NCBI RefSeq assembly: GCF_019134595.1
Contig: NZ_CP077770.1
Coordinates: 2,848,501 to 2,912,500, forward strand
Length of the DNA stretch: 64,000 nucleotides
Direction of reading: 5' to 3'
From: Pseudoalteromonas shioyasakiensis
Lineage (GTDB): Bacteria; Pseudomonadota; Gammaproteobacteria; Enterobacterales; Alteromonadaceae
The notes beneath the pieces are model-generated. The model was given only the letters and a program-made list of their open reading frames with translations, was not told the DNA's origin and did not search any database. This document shows positions 37,063 through 48,340 of this stretch, in pieces. The position numbers were made by a program, and so were the translations under genes. Numbering within the stretch: the stretch's first letter is position 1; the number at the start of each line of letters is the position of its first letter.

Positions 37063-37695
37063 TTACGCTTTTGCTTCTACTTGGTCTTTCTTGAAGGTAC
37101 GAAGTACCCAGATGAATAAACCAATAATGAAGAATGCACTCGGTGGTAAAATCAATAGACCCATTGGTTGATACCAGCCACCATTTTGTACTAATGGAAT
37201 AATATCAACACCGAATAGTGAACCTTTACCGAATAACTCACGGATGAAACCAACAGTTAGTAGTACTACTGAGTAGCCTAAACCGTTACCGATACCATCT
37301 AAGAAAGACATTAACGGTGGTGACTTCATTGCGTATGCTTCAGCACGACCCATTACGATACAGTTTGTAATGATTAGACCAACGAATACTGAAAGCTCTT
37401 TAGCAGTTGCATAAGAGAATGCTTGCAGTACTTGGTCAACAACGATTACAAGCGATGCGATGATCGTCATTTGCACGATGATACGTACAGATGATGGGAT
37501 GTGGTTACGAATTGACGAAATAAACAAGCTAGAAAACGCAGTTACTAGTGTCAATGCGATTGACATGATTAGTGCATTTTTTAAGCTTGATGTTACCGCT
37601 AGCGCAGAACAAATACCTAGTACTTGTAATGCGATCGGGTTATTTGCGAATACCGGACCAAATAGGACCGACTTCATTTCTTTAGTATCAGCCAT
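37063..37695 (-). CDS. nqrD: Na+-NQR subunit D
   Basis: This 210-residue six-helix protein is the partner of NqrE. The cysteines sit in [13 protein letters not shown] and [15 protein letters not shown]. It overlaps the nqrC stop by one base. Length is as in Vibrio (210). Confidence 0.96.
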   Translation of the reverse strand: MADTKEMKSVLFGPVFANNPIALQVLGICSALAVTSSLKNALIMSIALTLVTAFSSLFISSIRNHIPSSVRIIVQMTIIASLVIVVDQVLQAFSYATAKELSVFVGLIITNCIVMGRAEAYAMKSPPLMSFLDGIGNGLGYSVVLLTVGFIRELFGKGSLFGVDIIPLVQNGGWYQPMGLLILPPSAFFIIGLFIWVLRTFKKDQVEAKA

Positions 37696-38447
37696 TATTT
37701 CAACGCTCCTTCACGTACTTTCGCAAGGAATGGACCAAAGCCATGCTCGCCAGTCCAGAAGTCAACTGTGTGATCAACACCGTTTGAAGTTAATGTTGCA
37801 CCAGAAAGACCATCGATTTGATGTTCGTTCTTCGCACCGCTCTTCATGATATTGATTGGTAACTCTTTACCTTGCCATTTAGCAGTCCATTGTGGATTTT
37901 GGATTTCACCACCTAGACCTGGCGTTTCGTTGTGCTTGAAGAAGTTGATGTTTTTAACTGTTTCACCATCGCTTTCAAGCGCTAAGAAGCCGTACATTAC
38001 ACCCCAAAGGCCGTAACCTTGGATTGGTAAAATGATTGCATCGATAGAACCATCAGGTTTCTTCGAAATATATACAGGTGAATTTTTTGTCATACGCTGA
38101 ATACCAGCGATGTCTTTAATTCCTTCTGCTTTCAACGCAAAGCTACGAGCTTGGTCGAATTTTGTTTTCTCGAAGTCAAATGAGTTAGGATCAGTACCTT
38201 CAACAAACTCACCTGTGTTCATGTCTACAACACGTGCTTCAATTTTTGAGTTAAAGGTATCTGACACAGTACCTGATACTTCAATGCCTGCAGCCGCTAA
38301 GATATTACGTTGGATATCTTGTGTTTTGTTAGCTTGCTGTAAAGGACGAAGCTGAACTGAAGCAAACGATACGATGATTGCACACACTAAACATAGTGCA
38401 ACAACAACGGTTAGCGTTTTGCCGATTGATTCGTTATTACTAGACAT
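37695..38447 (-). CDS. nqrC: Na+-NQR subunit C, covalent FMN
   Basis: This 250-residue subunit has one N-terminal helix and an FMN-binding domain. The flavinylation motif is [12 protein letters not shown] near residue 220; ApbE attaches FMN to the Thr. [11 protein letters not shown] is also typical. It overlaps nqrB by eight bases. Confidence 0.96.
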   Translation of the reverse strand: MSSNNESIGKTLTVVVALCLVCAIIVSFASVQLRPLQQANKTQDIQRNILAAAGIEVSGTVSDTFNSKIEARVVDMNTGEFVEGTDPNSFDFEKTKFDQARSFALKAEGIKDIAGIQRMTKNSPVYISKKPDGSIDAIILPIQGYGLWGVMYGFLALESDGETVKNINFFKHNETPGLGGEIQNPQWTAKWQGKELPINIMKSGAKNEHQIDGLSGATLTSNGVDHTVDFWTGEHGFGPFLAKVREGALK

Positions 38448-39642
38448 TACGTGCCAACCTCCGCTTGATATTAGCTTGCACTACAAAGTGATCGAATAAA
38501 GGTGCAAATAAGTTAGCAAATAAGATTGCTAGCATCATACCTTCTGGGAATGCCGGGTTAACAACACGGATCATTACAACCATAAAGCCGATTAACGCAC
38601 CGTAAGCGAACTTACCTTTGTCTGTGAATGATGCAGATACTGGGTCTGTTGCCATGAAGAACATACCAAATGCAAAACCACCAAGAACTAAGTGCCAGTG
38701 CCAAGGCATAGCAAATACAGCGTTGGTTTCTGAACCAATTGTATTTAGTAAGAATGCCGTTGCAACCATACCTAGGAATACACCTAGTACGATACGCCAT
38801 GAAGCGATACGCACGTAAATTAGGAATAAACCACCGATTAATAGTGCTAGTGTTGACGTCTCACCCATAGAACCTTGAATGAAACCGTAGAATGCATTCC
38901 ACCATAGCTCCATGTTGCTGTAATCAAGTGAACCAACAACAGCTTGGCCAAGCATAGTTGCACCAGAGAATGAATCTACTGCTGTCCATACTGTGTCACC
39001 TGAAATTTGCGCTGGGTATGCGAAGAATAAGAACGCACGACCGGCAAGAGCAGGGTTAAGGAAGTTACGACCTGTTCCACCAAAGATTTCTTTAGCGATT
39101 ACAACACCAAACGTAATACCTAGTGCAACTTGCCATAAAGGAATAGTCGCAGGCAGGATGAGTGCGAATAATACAGATGTTACGAAGAAACCTTCATTTA
39201 CTTCGTGCTTACGCACTGAAGCAAATAGTACTTCCCAGAAACCACCCACAGCAAAAGTTACTGCGTATATTGGTAGGAAGAAGCAGGCACCGTAAAACAT
39301 TTTCGCGCCCCAACCAGAATCAGCAGTTAACTCACCACCGAATAATTGGAACAGACCAACTTGCCATGTGTTTGCTAGTTCAAAACCTTGCGCTAAAGCA
39401 CCAGCGGCCTGATGACCGATGTTGAACATACCAAAGAACATTGCAGGGAACGTCGCCATCCACACTAAAATCATCATACGTTTTAGGTCGATGTTATCGC
39501 GAACGTGTGTTTTGCCTTTATTTACATAACCAGGCGTGTAAAAAATAGTCGCTGCAGCTTCGTAAAGCGCATACCATTTTTCGTGTTTACCACCCGGTTC
39601 AAAATGCGGCTCAATATCTTCTAGAAATTTCTTTAAACCCAT
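38440..39642 (-). CDS. nqrB: Na+-NQR subunit B, covalent FMN
   Basis: This 400-residue membrane subunit has about ten helices and forms the sodium path together with the riboflavin site. The flavinylation motif is [12 protein letters not shown] (Thr acceptor). [17 protein letters not shown] and [17 protein letters not shown] are strongly conserved in the RnfD/NqrB family. It starts four bases after nqrA. Confidence 0.96.
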   Translation of the reverse strand: MGLKKFLEDIEPHFEPGGKHEKWYALYEAAATIFYTPGYVNKGKTHVRDNIDLKRMMILVWMATFPAMFFGMFNIGHQAAGALAQGFELANTWQVGLFQLFGGELTADSGWGAKMFYGACFFLPIYAVTFAVGGFWEVLFASVRKHEVNEGFFVTSVLFALILPATIPLWQVALGITFGVVIAKEIFGGTGRNFLNPALAGRAFLFFAYPAQISGDTVWTAVDSFSGATMLGQAVVGSLDYSNMELWWNAFYGFIQGSMGETSTLALLIGGLFLIYVRIASWRIVLGVFLGMVATAFLLNTIGSETNAVFAMPWHWHLVLGGFAFGMFFMATDPVSASFTDKGKFAYGALIGFMVVMIRVVNPAFPEGMMLAILFANLFAPLFDHFVVQANIKRRLARNV

Positions 39643-39646
39643 CTCT

Positions 39647-41338
<1,692 letters not shown>

Positions 41339-42532
41339 TTAATCGATTAGTTGTGAAATCGCAACATCAGGTTTCACATCTTGCTCGTAATCTACACTGT
41401 CGATACCAAAACCGAATAAACGTAAAAATTCATTGTGGTAACCCACGTAATCCGTTAATTCGTCAATCGTATCTGTATCTACTGTATCCCAAACATGTTG
41501 TACACGAGCTTGAACATCATCTTCTAACTCTTTGTAGTTTTGGAATAAATGACCACCTTCGTCAAAACGTGGTGTTTCACCGTAAAGGTTTTCAGTAAAT
41601 AGTGAATGAATTTGCTCAATGGTACCTTCGTAAGTACCGTCTGCTTTCATTACTTTGAATAAAGCAGAGATATATAAAGGCATAATTGGAATTGCCGAGC
41701 TTGCTTGTGTCACAACAGCATTTAATGAAGAAACATACGCTTCACCATTTAAGCCTTTTGTAGACTCTTTGATTGCTTGAGTTGCACGGTCAAGATCTTC
41801 TTTCGCTTTACCAATTGTCGCATGACCGTAAATTGGCCACGTTAACTCTTTACCGATATAAGTGTAAGCTGTTGTTTTGAAGTTATCAGCTAGCACATCC
41901 GCTTCTTTTAGTGCGTCAATCCACATTTCCCAATCTTCACCGCCCATTACTTTAATTGTATTGTCGATGTCTTCTTGGCTTGCTGCTTCAACTGTTACTT
42001 CATCAATCACACGCTTTGAAGTGTTTAGGTTCTTCGTTGTGATATCAGAGCCAATAGGCTTAAGTGTTGATGAGTAAGTCTCACCTGTATTTGGATCAGT
42101 ACGACGAGGTGACGCAAGGCTGTAGATAACTAAATCAATTTTACCTAAATCAGCTTTGATAGTATCAATTGCTTTTTGCTTGATTTCGTTAGAAAACGCA
42201 TCGCCATTGATATTTTTAGACCATAAACCTGCTTCTTCAGCGGCTGTTTGGAATGCTGCTGTGTTGTACCAACCTGCCGAACCCGTTTTACGTTCACTAC
42301 CTTCTTTTTCAAAGAAAATACCTAACGTTTTAGCACCGCCACCAAATGCAGCCGTGATACGTGATGCTAGGCCGTAACCTGTTGACGCACCAATCACTAA
42401 TACATTCTTAGGTGCATTGCTCAGTGGTCCTTGCGCTTTCACATAATTAATTTGTTCTTGTACGTGCTCAGCACACCCTACTGGATGCGCGTTAGTGCAG
42501 ATAAATCCACGAATTTTCGGCTTAATGACCAT
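41339..42532 (-). CDS. fabV: Enoyl-ACP/CoA reductase FabV
   Basis: This 397-residue NADH-dependent enzyme reduces trans-2-enoyl thioesters in the last step of fatty acid elongation. It starts [20 protein letters not shown], the family start, with AGGA upstream. The nucleotide motif is [14 protein letters not shown], and the Tyr-x8-Lys active site is around [21 protein letters not shown]. FabV is naturally resistant to triclosan in several bacteria (known). It is monocistronic. Confidence 0.95.
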   Translation of the reverse strand: MVIKPKIRGFICTNAHPVGCAEHVQEQINYVKAQGPLSNAPKNVLVIGASTGYGLASRITAAFGGGAKTLGIFFEKEGSERKTGSAGWYNTAAFQTAAEEAGLWSKNINGDAFSNEIKQKAIDTIKADLGKIDLVIYSLASPRRTDPNTGETYSSTLKPIGSDITTKNLNTSKRVIDEVTVEAASQEDIDNTIKVMGGEDWEMWIDALKEADVLADNFKTTAYTYIGKELTWPIYGHATIGKAKEDLDRATQAIKESTKGLNGEAYVSSLNAVVTQASSAIPIMPLYISALFKVMKADGTYEGTIEQIHSLFTENLYGETPRFDEGGHLFQNYKELEDDVQARVQHVWDTVDTDTIDELTDYVGYHNEFLRLFGFGIDSVDYEQDVKPDVAISQLID

Positions 42533-42666
42533 TGATCATCCTATATCTATCACAATAAAAATTAGCGCTAGTTTAAAGGCTAATAGTTAAAATACAGGTC
42601 TGATCAGTAAAACTTTTCAGACCCACTTAAATCTTTCGAGCTTAAAACACCCAAGTAACAAGCTGT

Positions 42667-42710
42667 TTTGAGTGACTGTCCTGCTAACTTTGAGTGACTG
42701 TCCCGCTAAT
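42667..42710 (+). repeat. 22-bp tandem repeat carrying the AGTGACTGTCC word
   Basis: Two 22-bp units stand head to tail (42667-42688 and 42689-42710), differing at two bases. Each reads TTTGAGTGACTGTCC followed by (T/C)GCTAA(C/T)-like bases. The core AGTGACTGTCC is the same as in the 46-bp array near the RAYT gene 9 kb away, so both are probably substrates or products of one RAYT. It directly abuts the bolA stop. Confidence 0.8.
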
Positions 42711-43022
42711 TTAGTCGAACTTTGAGCCACCTAAGCATTTTGGTGATTCAGGAGCCTGTCCTTGTTGTTCACTAAACTCTTCTGGAGTAAATGTGTGAAT
42801 CGCTAATGCATGAATGTGGTTTGCTAATTCATCTTTTAATAGCTCATTAATTTGACGGTGACGGGCAAGCAAACGTTTACCTGCAAATTCTTCGCTCACA
42901 ACCACCACTTTAAAATGCGATTCGGTTCCACGGCTATGCATATGGCTTTCATTGACAACATTCAGGTGTTTACATTCGATACCCGCAGCAAGCTTTTGCT
43001 CAATTTGTTGTTGCATTGACAT
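42711..43022 (-). CDS. bolA: BolA family protein
   Basis: This 103-residue protein has the BolA class-II KH-like fold: ECKHLNVVNESHMHSRGTESHFKVVVVSE, then FAGKRLLARHRQINELLKDEL. The conserved His in RHRQIN and the HMH region fit iron-sulphur binding with a monothiol glutaredoxin, besides its role in envelope and shape control (known for E. coli). It lies near yajG and ampG, as in E. coli, where bolA, yajG and ampG are neighbours. Confidence 0.93.
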   Translation of the reverse strand: MSMQQQIEQKLAAGIECKHLNVVNESHMHSRGTESHFKVVVVSEEFAGKRLLARHRQINELLKDELANHIHALAIHTFTPEEFSEQQGQAPESPKCLGGSKFD

Positions 43023-43095
43023 GTGTCATAGACCTTTAATAAGAAAATAATTGGCAGCTACTATATCAAGGGCATGACTCATTTTGCCAATGATT

Positions 43096-43683
43096 TTATA
43101 TGATTGAACGAAAGGTAAGGTTAATTCGAGGGTGTTTGAGTCTTTGCTGCTTTGGCAAACTATGCTGATAATCGCGCTGGCTAAAACCATTCATTATTAA
43201 ACAGCTGCCACTTTGCAGTACAATGCTATGCTGTTCATTATTATGTTTGTGCTTTATTTTAAATACCCGTTCGGCCCCTAGTGATACAGAAGCAATTGTT
43301 GGTTGCTCCCCAAGTTCTTTCTCATCGTCACTATGCCAGCCCATGCAATCGTGACCATCTCGATATAAATTAACTAATAAGGCATTGAATGGAATAGCCA
43401 GTGTTTTGGATAAACGCTTGCGCATAGCATCAAGCACATCCGGCCAAGGCTCAACGATTAATTTTGAACCCGAGTAACCATAATTTACATTTTGGTCAGC
43501 AATAAAGCATTGCAAACGTGGGATCACATGGCTTTTCCCGTACACTTTTATAGTTGGTTGCTGCCAATTAAGTTGCTGCTGAAGATAGTAAAATAACTCA
43601 AGGCTTTTTTGTGCACTCAATGCATTAGCTTGGTAAGAAAAACCATCAGGTAAATGATTAGGGTTGGTGTTTGGCTGTTGCAT
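43096..43683 (-). CDS. AlkB-like 2-oxoglutarate/Fe(II) dioxygenase
   Basis: This 195-residue protein belongs to the AlkB family. The iron ligands are in MGWHSDDEKELG (HxD) and the distal His in YQHSLPK; the 2-oxoglutarate Arg pair is in RINLTFR near the C-terminus (RxNxTxR). NALLVNLYRDGHD is typical. It may repair alkylated DNA or RNA by oxidative dealkylation. It is divergent from rlmG with only 38 bases between starts. Confidence 0.9.
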   Translation of the reverse strand: MQQPNTNPNHLPDGFSYQANALSAQKSLELFYYLQQQLNWQQPTIKVYGKSHVIPRLQCFIADQNVNYGYSGSKLIVEPWPDVLDAMRKRLSKTLAIPFNALLVNLYRDGHDCMGWHSDDEKELGEQPTIASVSLGAERVFKIKHKHNNEQHSIVLQSGSCLIMNGFSQRDYQHSLPKQQRLKHPRINLTFRSII

Positions 43684-43721
43684 GTTAGAATTTACCTATA
43701 CATTAATACATTCGTAAAATC

Positions 43722-44858
43722 ATGATGACCACCCAAGCACAGCTCGGTGATAACACCTATACCCTAGAACGCTTTCCGTTAGATCAAAAAAATCGCAGTC
43801 TTCAAGCGTGGGACTCAGGCGATGAGTACCTTATTAATTATGTACAAGAGCACTATCCAGATGCAAATTCAATCCTGATACTCAATGACAGCTTTGGCGC
43901 TTTAGCCTGTGCCTTTAATACGTTAACAGTTTATTCAGTTAACGACTCGTATATTGGCCATCAAGCTACCCGCTATAATTTACAAGCTAATGAGTTATCA
44001 ACAGATTCTTTAACGCAACTGGACTCATTAGCTGCGTTACCTAGTCAGGTTGATTTAGTGATATTAAAAGTGCCACGCAATTTAGGCTACCTTCAGCATC
44101 AACTTGCCGCAATCAGTGCAGCTTTACCTGCCGACATTGATGTTATTGCTGCTGGAAAAACAAAAGACATTCATAACTCAACAATTAAGGCTTTTAGTCA
44201 GTATATCGGTGAAACCTCAACCAGCTTAGCTGTTAAAAAGTCCCGCTTAATCATCAGTAAAACCAGTGGTCTTAATAAAGTCGCTCCCTTCCCTGTTAAC
44301 TGGCCACTTGAAGGCAGTGAGTTTGAAATACAAAACCATGCCAATGTTTTTTCTCGGGACTCATTAGATATTGGCGCGCGTTTTTTCTTTAATTATTTAC
44401 CACAAACAAGCAAAGCCCGCAGCATCATTGATTTAGGCTGTGGCAATGGTGTTGTTGGCTTAATGACCTTAAAGCGTTGCCCTAAAGCCCATGTAACCTT
44501 CGTTGATGAATCGTTTATGGCCGTTGAATCAGCTAAATTAAACGTCGCTCACAATCTACCAGAGCAATTAGCACAGTGTGAATTTGTTCAAAACGATTGT
44601 TTAACCGATTTTCAACCTAATAGTGTTGATCTTGTTTTATGTAATCCGCCATTCCACCAAGCTCAAGCGGTAACCGACCACATTGCTTGGCAAATGTTCA
44701 AACAGGCAAAACAAACCTTAAAGCAAGGTGGTGAATTAAGAATTATTGGTAATCGCCATCTAGACTATCATGAAAAATTAAAACGCATGTTCGGCAATTG
44801 TAAGTTACTTGGGTCTAATAAAAAGTTTGTCGTACTAAGTGCTACAAAGAATAATTAA
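43722..44858 (+). CDS. rlmG: 23S rRNA (guanine-1835-N2) methyltransferase RlmG
   Basis: This 378-residue protein has a degenerate N-terminal methyltransferase half and an active C-terminal half. The AdoMet motif is IIDLGCGNGVVGL and the catalytic motif is LCNPPFHQAQAV (NPPF). The N-terminal opening (YTLERFPLDQ, SLQAWDSGDEYL) is typical of RlmG rather than RsmC. Two ATGs are adjacent at the start. Confidence 0.92.
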   Translation: MMTTQAQLGDNTYTLERFPLDQKNRSLQAWDSGDEYLINYVQEHYPDANSILILNDSFGALACAFNTLTVYSVNDSYIGHQATRYNLQANELSTDSLTQLDSLAALPSQVDLVILKVPRNLGYLQHQLAAISAALPADIDVIAAGKTKDIHNSTIKAFSQYIGETSTSLAVKKSRLIISKTSGLNKVAPFPVNWPLEGSEFEIQNHANVFSRDSLDIGARFFFNYLPQTSKARSIIDLGCGNGVVGLMTLKRCPKAHVTFVDESFMAVESAKLNVAHNLPEQLAQCEFVQNDCLTDFQPNSVDLVLCNPPFHQAQAVTDHIAWQMFKQAKQTLKQGGELRIIGNRHLDYHEKLKRMFGNCKLLGSNKKFVVLSATKNN

Positions 44859-44871
44859 TGGAGTTAACTTA

Positions 44872-45423
44872 ATGAAAAAATTACTTCCTTTATGTTTGCT
44901 AGCTGCACTTACTGCGTGTAGCAACCAGCCAAATCAGTTAATTTTGAATCCTGTTTATCAAGGCGGCAAAATTTCAACTATTAACAGCAATGTTAGCACG
45001 AGTGTAATTGATTTACGTGGCGACAACGTGACCTTAAAAATCATTGAATCAGATAAAATCAAAACGCTTGCCAGCCCCGGTATTGCAGATTCAGTGAAAA
45101 GCACCTTAGACAGTGCGTTAAGTCGTAATGGAGCAAATGTTTCAAACCTATCAACAACGCGTTTTGAATTAGATATTCATAAACTACAAGCAGTTGTTAC
45201 AGAAAAAATGATGACCCATAGCAGCAATGCAACAATTGAGTTTGGTATCCGAGTGGTCAAAAATGCGAGCACTTTCAATAAAATTTACCAAGGTAATGCA
45301 GCTCTTGAAGGACCACTAAGACATGACCGTGCAAAAATAGAAGGTCAGCTGAATAAGTTGACTGAACAAATAATTACCCGCATTGTATCTGACCCAGAAT
45401 TAATCGCCTATTTAGAAGGTTAA
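44872..45423 (+). CDS. YajG family lipoprotein
   Basis: This 183-residue lipoprotein has a lipobox in LLAALTACSNQP. The frame opens at 44839 inside rlmG, but the ATG at 44872 has GGAG upstream and begins the signal peptide MKKLLPLCLL. It matches YajG by length, lipobox and the VIDLRGDN-type middle. Function is unknown. The next gene starts two bases after its stop. With ppi and ampG it makes a likely operon. Confidence 0.85.
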   Translation: MKKLLPLCLLAALTACSNQPNQLILNPVYQGGKISTINSNVSTSVIDLRGDNVTLKIIESDKIKTLASPGIADSVKSTLDSALSRNGANVSNLSTTRFELDIHKLQAVVTEKMMTHSSNATIEFGIRVVKNASTFNKIYQGNAALEGPLRHDRAKIEGQLNKLTEQIITRIVSDPELIAYLEG

Positions 45424-45425
45424 CT

Positions 45426-46043
45426 ATGAAGCGTATTTTATTACTTAGTTTTATATTGTTTTTTGCTCACAGTTCATTCGCAGCGACTGAGGGTAAATTT
45501 ATTCAAAAAGATAACATGTTTCCACGCGTAGAAATTGTCACTACGCTTGGCAGTATTGTGGTCGAAATGGATCGTTCACGCGCACCAATTACAGTAAACA
45601 ACTTTCTAACTTACGTTGCCGATGGTAGCTATCAAGGGAGTGTATTTCACCGTGTTGAACGTGATGAAGATAACGAACGTGATTTTGTTATTCAAGGCGG
45701 TGGTTACGATAAAGACTATGATGGCCTGTACGAAGGTGACCCAATTTTTAATGAGAGTGGCAACGGTTTAAAGAACGATATGTACAGTATTGCTATGGCA
45801 TACCAAGACCGTCAACCTCACTCAGGTACTCGCCAGTTTTTCTTTAACATGGATGATAACGATCACCTTAATCCTGGTCGAGACTGGGGCTTTGCCGTAT
45901 TCGGTATGGTAATGGATGGCTATGAGACACTAGACAAAATAATGCGTGTCGAAACAGCTTTCAACGAAAAAATCGGTTACAGCTTTGTACCAAAAACACC
46001 TGTTGTTATCTTAAACGTAAAAGTGCTAGACGCTAACCAATAA
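45426..46043 (+). CDS. Exported cyclophilin-type peptidyl-prolyl isomerase
   Basis: This 205-residue protein has a signal peptide (residues 1-19, SSFA) and a cyclophilin domain (VEIVTTLGSIVVEMDRSRAP, FHRV, QPHSGTRQFFFN). The usual Ser-Gln order after SGT is changed to TRQFFFN, as in other PpiA relatives. It acts on prolyl bonds of periplasmic proteins. It lies between yajG and ampG. Confidence 0.9.
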   Translation: MKRILLLSFILFFAHSSFAATEGKFIQKDNMFPRVEIVTTLGSIVVEMDRSRAPITVNNFLTYVADGSYQGSVFHRVERDEDNERDFVIQGGGYDKDYDGLYEGDPIFNESGNGLKNDMYSIAMAYQDRQPHSGTRQFFFNMDDNDHLNPGRDWGFAVFGMVMDGYETLDKIMRVETAFNEKIGYSFVPKTPVVILNVKVLDANQ

Positions 46044-46047
46044 TAAA

Positions 46048-46065
46048 TAGGGGCGCACGCCCCTA
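46048..46065. promoter_or_regulatory. Hairpin between the isomerase gene and ampG
   Basis: TAGGGGCG-CA-CGCCCCTA (8-bp stem) lies in the 36-base gap before ampG. The T-run is missing, so it could only partly reduce readthrough; ampG also has a weak ribosome site. Confidence 0.45.
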
Positions 46066-46079
46066 AAACTGGCAACACT

Positions 46080-47459
46080 ATGACAAAAACCCTTTCTATT
46101 TCAGAGTATTTCTCGTACTTCAAAGATAAACGTTTAATCAATATTTTTATTTTTGGTATCAGCAGTGGCTTTCCTTGGGTATTAATTGGCTCTGTTATGT
46201 CGGCCTGGCTAAAAGACGAAGGCTTAAGCCGCAGTATGATTGGATTATTTGGCATCGTGTTTGGTGCGTATAGCATTAACTTTTTATGGTCACCGCTCGT
46301 TGACCGGGTAAAGTTACCTGTTTTATTTAACTGGCTAGGCCAGCGCCGTAGTTGGATTTTACTTTGCCAGTCAGTGATTTTTATTGGCACCTTTTCACTT
46401 GCTGGGCTCGATATCAAAGCCAACCTCTGGTTTGCAGCCGCACTATGTTTAATTATTGCAATAGCTTCTGCGACTCAAGATATTGCCATTGATGCGTTTC
46501 GTATCGACACTTTAGCCGAAAATGAAAGTCATAAAACCACAGCAGCGGCCGCAATGGCCACCTCAGGTTGGTGGAGTGGTTATGCCTTATTGGGCGCCCT
46601 ACCATTTTATATGGCTGACATCCCTTCAATTGATTGGCCGCAGGTCTACTTTTTCTTGTCTGTGGTGATGCTGCTATTGATGAGTAGTGTATTGTGGGCA
46701 AAAGAGCCAGAATCAAACCGCGAAGCAGTTCAGGCTGAGCTTGAACAAAACTATCAACAAAAGCTTGCTGATAGCACACAAACCCGCTTTGCTAAAATGG
46801 TTGCCTGGCTTGCTGTAACCGTTTTTGACCCCTTTAGAACCTTCTTTGCCCGTAATGGCGTAAAAACAGCTTTAGCTTTATTAGCCTTTATTTTCTTATT
46901 TAAAATCGGTGAAGCCTTTTTAGGACGAATGTCTATCGTGTTTTATAAAGAAGTGGGCTTTTCAAATAGTGACATAGCTACCTTCTCAAAAGTGGGTACT
47001 GCAGTGCTTACCATTGCTTTCACCTTTTTGGGTAGCTTATTCAATCAACGCTACGGCATTGTAAAAGGCTTGTTTATTAGCGGTATTGCGATGGCAGCTT
47101 CAAACCTAGCTTTTGCGTGGATAGCAATTGCAGGCCCTAAACTGAGCCTTTACGCGTTTGCTATTATTATTGATGGTTTTACCCAAGCTTGGTCACTGGT
47201 TGCCATGGTGGCGTTCATATCAATGTTATGCGATAGAGCATTTAGTGCGACCCACTATGCACTACTTGCTTCGTTAGGTAATTTAGGAAGAACCTTACTG
47301 TCGAGCTACAGCGGCGTGGTTATTGATGACTGGTTAGGGGGGAATTGGGCGATGTTCTTTGTGCTAACAGCACTAATGGTGATCCCATCACTGGTATTTT
47401 TATTCTTAATTCGCCATAAGCTTTATGCGTTAGAAAACAACTATCATCAAAACAATTAA
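46080..47459 (+). CDS. ampG: Muropeptide permease AmpG
   Basis: This 459-residue MFS permease imports anhydro-muropeptides for cell-wall recycling; in many bacteria this governs AmpC induction. Typical segments are FGISSGFPWVLIGSVMSAWL, FLWSPLVDR, and SATQDIAIDAFRIDTL. Twelve or more helices are visible. The association with yajG and bolA is shared with E. coli. Confidence 0.92.
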   Translation: MTKTLSISEYFSYFKDKRLINIFIFGISSGFPWVLIGSVMSAWLKDEGLSRSMIGLFGIVFGAYSINFLWSPLVDRVKLPVLFNWLGQRRSWILLCQSVIFIGTFSLAGLDIKANLWFAAALCLIIAIASATQDIAIDAFRIDTLAENESHKTTAAAAMATSGWWSGYALLGALPFYMADIPSIDWPQVYFFLSVVMLLLMSSVLWAKEPESNREAVQAELEQNYQQKLADSTQTRFAKMVAWLAVTVFDPFRTFFARNGVKTALALLAFIFLFKIGEAFLGRMSIVFYKEVGFSNSDIATFSKVGTAVLTIAFTFLGSLFNQRYGIVKGLFISGIAMAASNLAFAWIAIAGPKLSLYAFAIIIDGFTQAWSLVAMVAFISMLCDRAFSATHYALLASLGNLGRTLLSSYSGVVIDDWLGGNWAMFFVLTALMVIPSLVFLFLIRHKLYALENNYHQNN

Positions 47460-47544
47460 CATATTTAATACGTATGTGATTAAAGATAGAGAAATGCAAG
47501 GGAGAGGTTTTAATAGTGCTTCCTTGCACTATTTGTATTACTTT

Positions 47545-47564
47545 AAAAGCGGCGTTTCGCTTTT
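47545..47564. terminator. Bidirectional hairpin between ampG and the XRE gene
   Basis: The stem AAAAGCG / CGCTTTT with a 6-base loop lies between the two converging genes. The stem is short, so support is moderate. Confidence 0.6.
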
Positions 47565-47576
47565 AGTAATGAATAA

Positions 47577-47816
47577 TTAAGCGTCTTTAAGCAAGTTAAG
47601 ACCTTCGTACGGGTCAACTTCTAAAGCGTCGCAATAACGCATGAATTCAATAACATCTAAACGACGTTCTTGGTTTTCAATTTTACCAATGAAAGAATGC
47701 GGCGTACCTAAAACCTGTGCAAGGCTGCGCATTGTGTGTCCTTTCTCATGACGTTTAGTTTTAAGCCATTTCGTTAGTTTCGAGTTTTCTTCAGAAGAAA
47801 CTGTTTTACCCATCAT
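47577..47816 (-). CDS. XRE-family helix-turn-helix regulator
   Basis: This 79-residue protein is a single HTH_3/Cro-C1 domain: LTKWLKTKRHEKGHTMRSLA then QVLGTPHSFIGKIENQERR. The frame opens at 47825, but that ATG touches the GGAG site; the ATG at 47816 has good spacing. An inverted repeat AAGAGTGA-N12-TCACTCTT lies 40 bases upstream and may be its operator. The target genes are unknown. Confidence 0.9.
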   Translation of the reverse strand: MMGKTVSSEENSKLTKWLKTKRHEKGHTMRSLAQVLGTPHSFIGKIENQERRLDVIEFMRYCDALEVDPYEGLNLLKDA

Positions 47817-48127
47817 AAAATACATCTCCTACTAGATGATTCAAGTTAATAATTTAAGAGTGAAATTTGCCCGTCTCACTCTTGGACACATTATATACTA
47901 ATAATTTTCACTTTGAATGATTAATTATACAAATGTCCACTTTTTAGGTATGGACCGTTTTAGTATACAAACCTAAGTGTAGCTAAAATTAAAGCATGTG
48001 CTCTATAGTTAACTGGTTAACTGTACCAAAAAATTGATCAATTGGAAGTGTAACAAGATGAAAGTATCGCTTTAAATTCTACATATTTATGCTTAAAGTG
48101 TATGTAAATACTGAAAAAGGCTAGGAA
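47817..48127. other. Gap between the XRE gene and the 57-residue ORF
   Basis: This 311-base AT-rich gap has the inverted repeat at 47856-47883 and a doubled GTTAACTG at 48008-48023. It must hold divergent promoters. I see no further gene. Confidence 0.6.
47856..47883. promoter_or_regulatory. Inverted repeat, possible XRE operator
   Basis: AAGAGTGA and TCACTCTT form exact 8-base arms with a 12-base spacer, 40 bases upstream of the XRE start codon. Autoregulation is the simplest reading. Confidence 0.5.
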
Positions 48128-48301
48128 ATGTTTCGTATATTATTTTTGTTGCCAATTGTACTGTGTGTAGCATGGTACCTGTTTTTAAAACACAATCGTG
48201 TACCAATTAAGCAAGGCAAGAAAGGGTTTGTGTATATTTTAATCGCCTCTGCGTTAGTTTTAGGCTTCTTTTTACTGATGATTAAAGTGACCCAACACTA
48301 G
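48128..48301 (+). CDS. 57-residue two-helix membrane protein
   Basis: This short frame starts at an ATG after CTAGGA and encodes two hydrophobic helices (about residues 3-20, RILFLLPIVLCVAWYLFL, and 35-53, VYILIASALVLGFFLLMIKV) joined by a basic loop (KHNRVPIKQGKKG). That layout is typical of genuine small inner-membrane proteins. It converges with the RND gene 39 bases away. I do not know its function; it stands alone with no operon partner. Confidence 0.65.
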   Translation: MFRILFLLPIVLCVAWYLFLKHNRVPIKQGKKGFVYILIASALVLGFFLLMIKVTQH

Positions 48302-48340
48302 GGTCACTCATTTTTAATTAATCAGTAACGAATTTACCGA

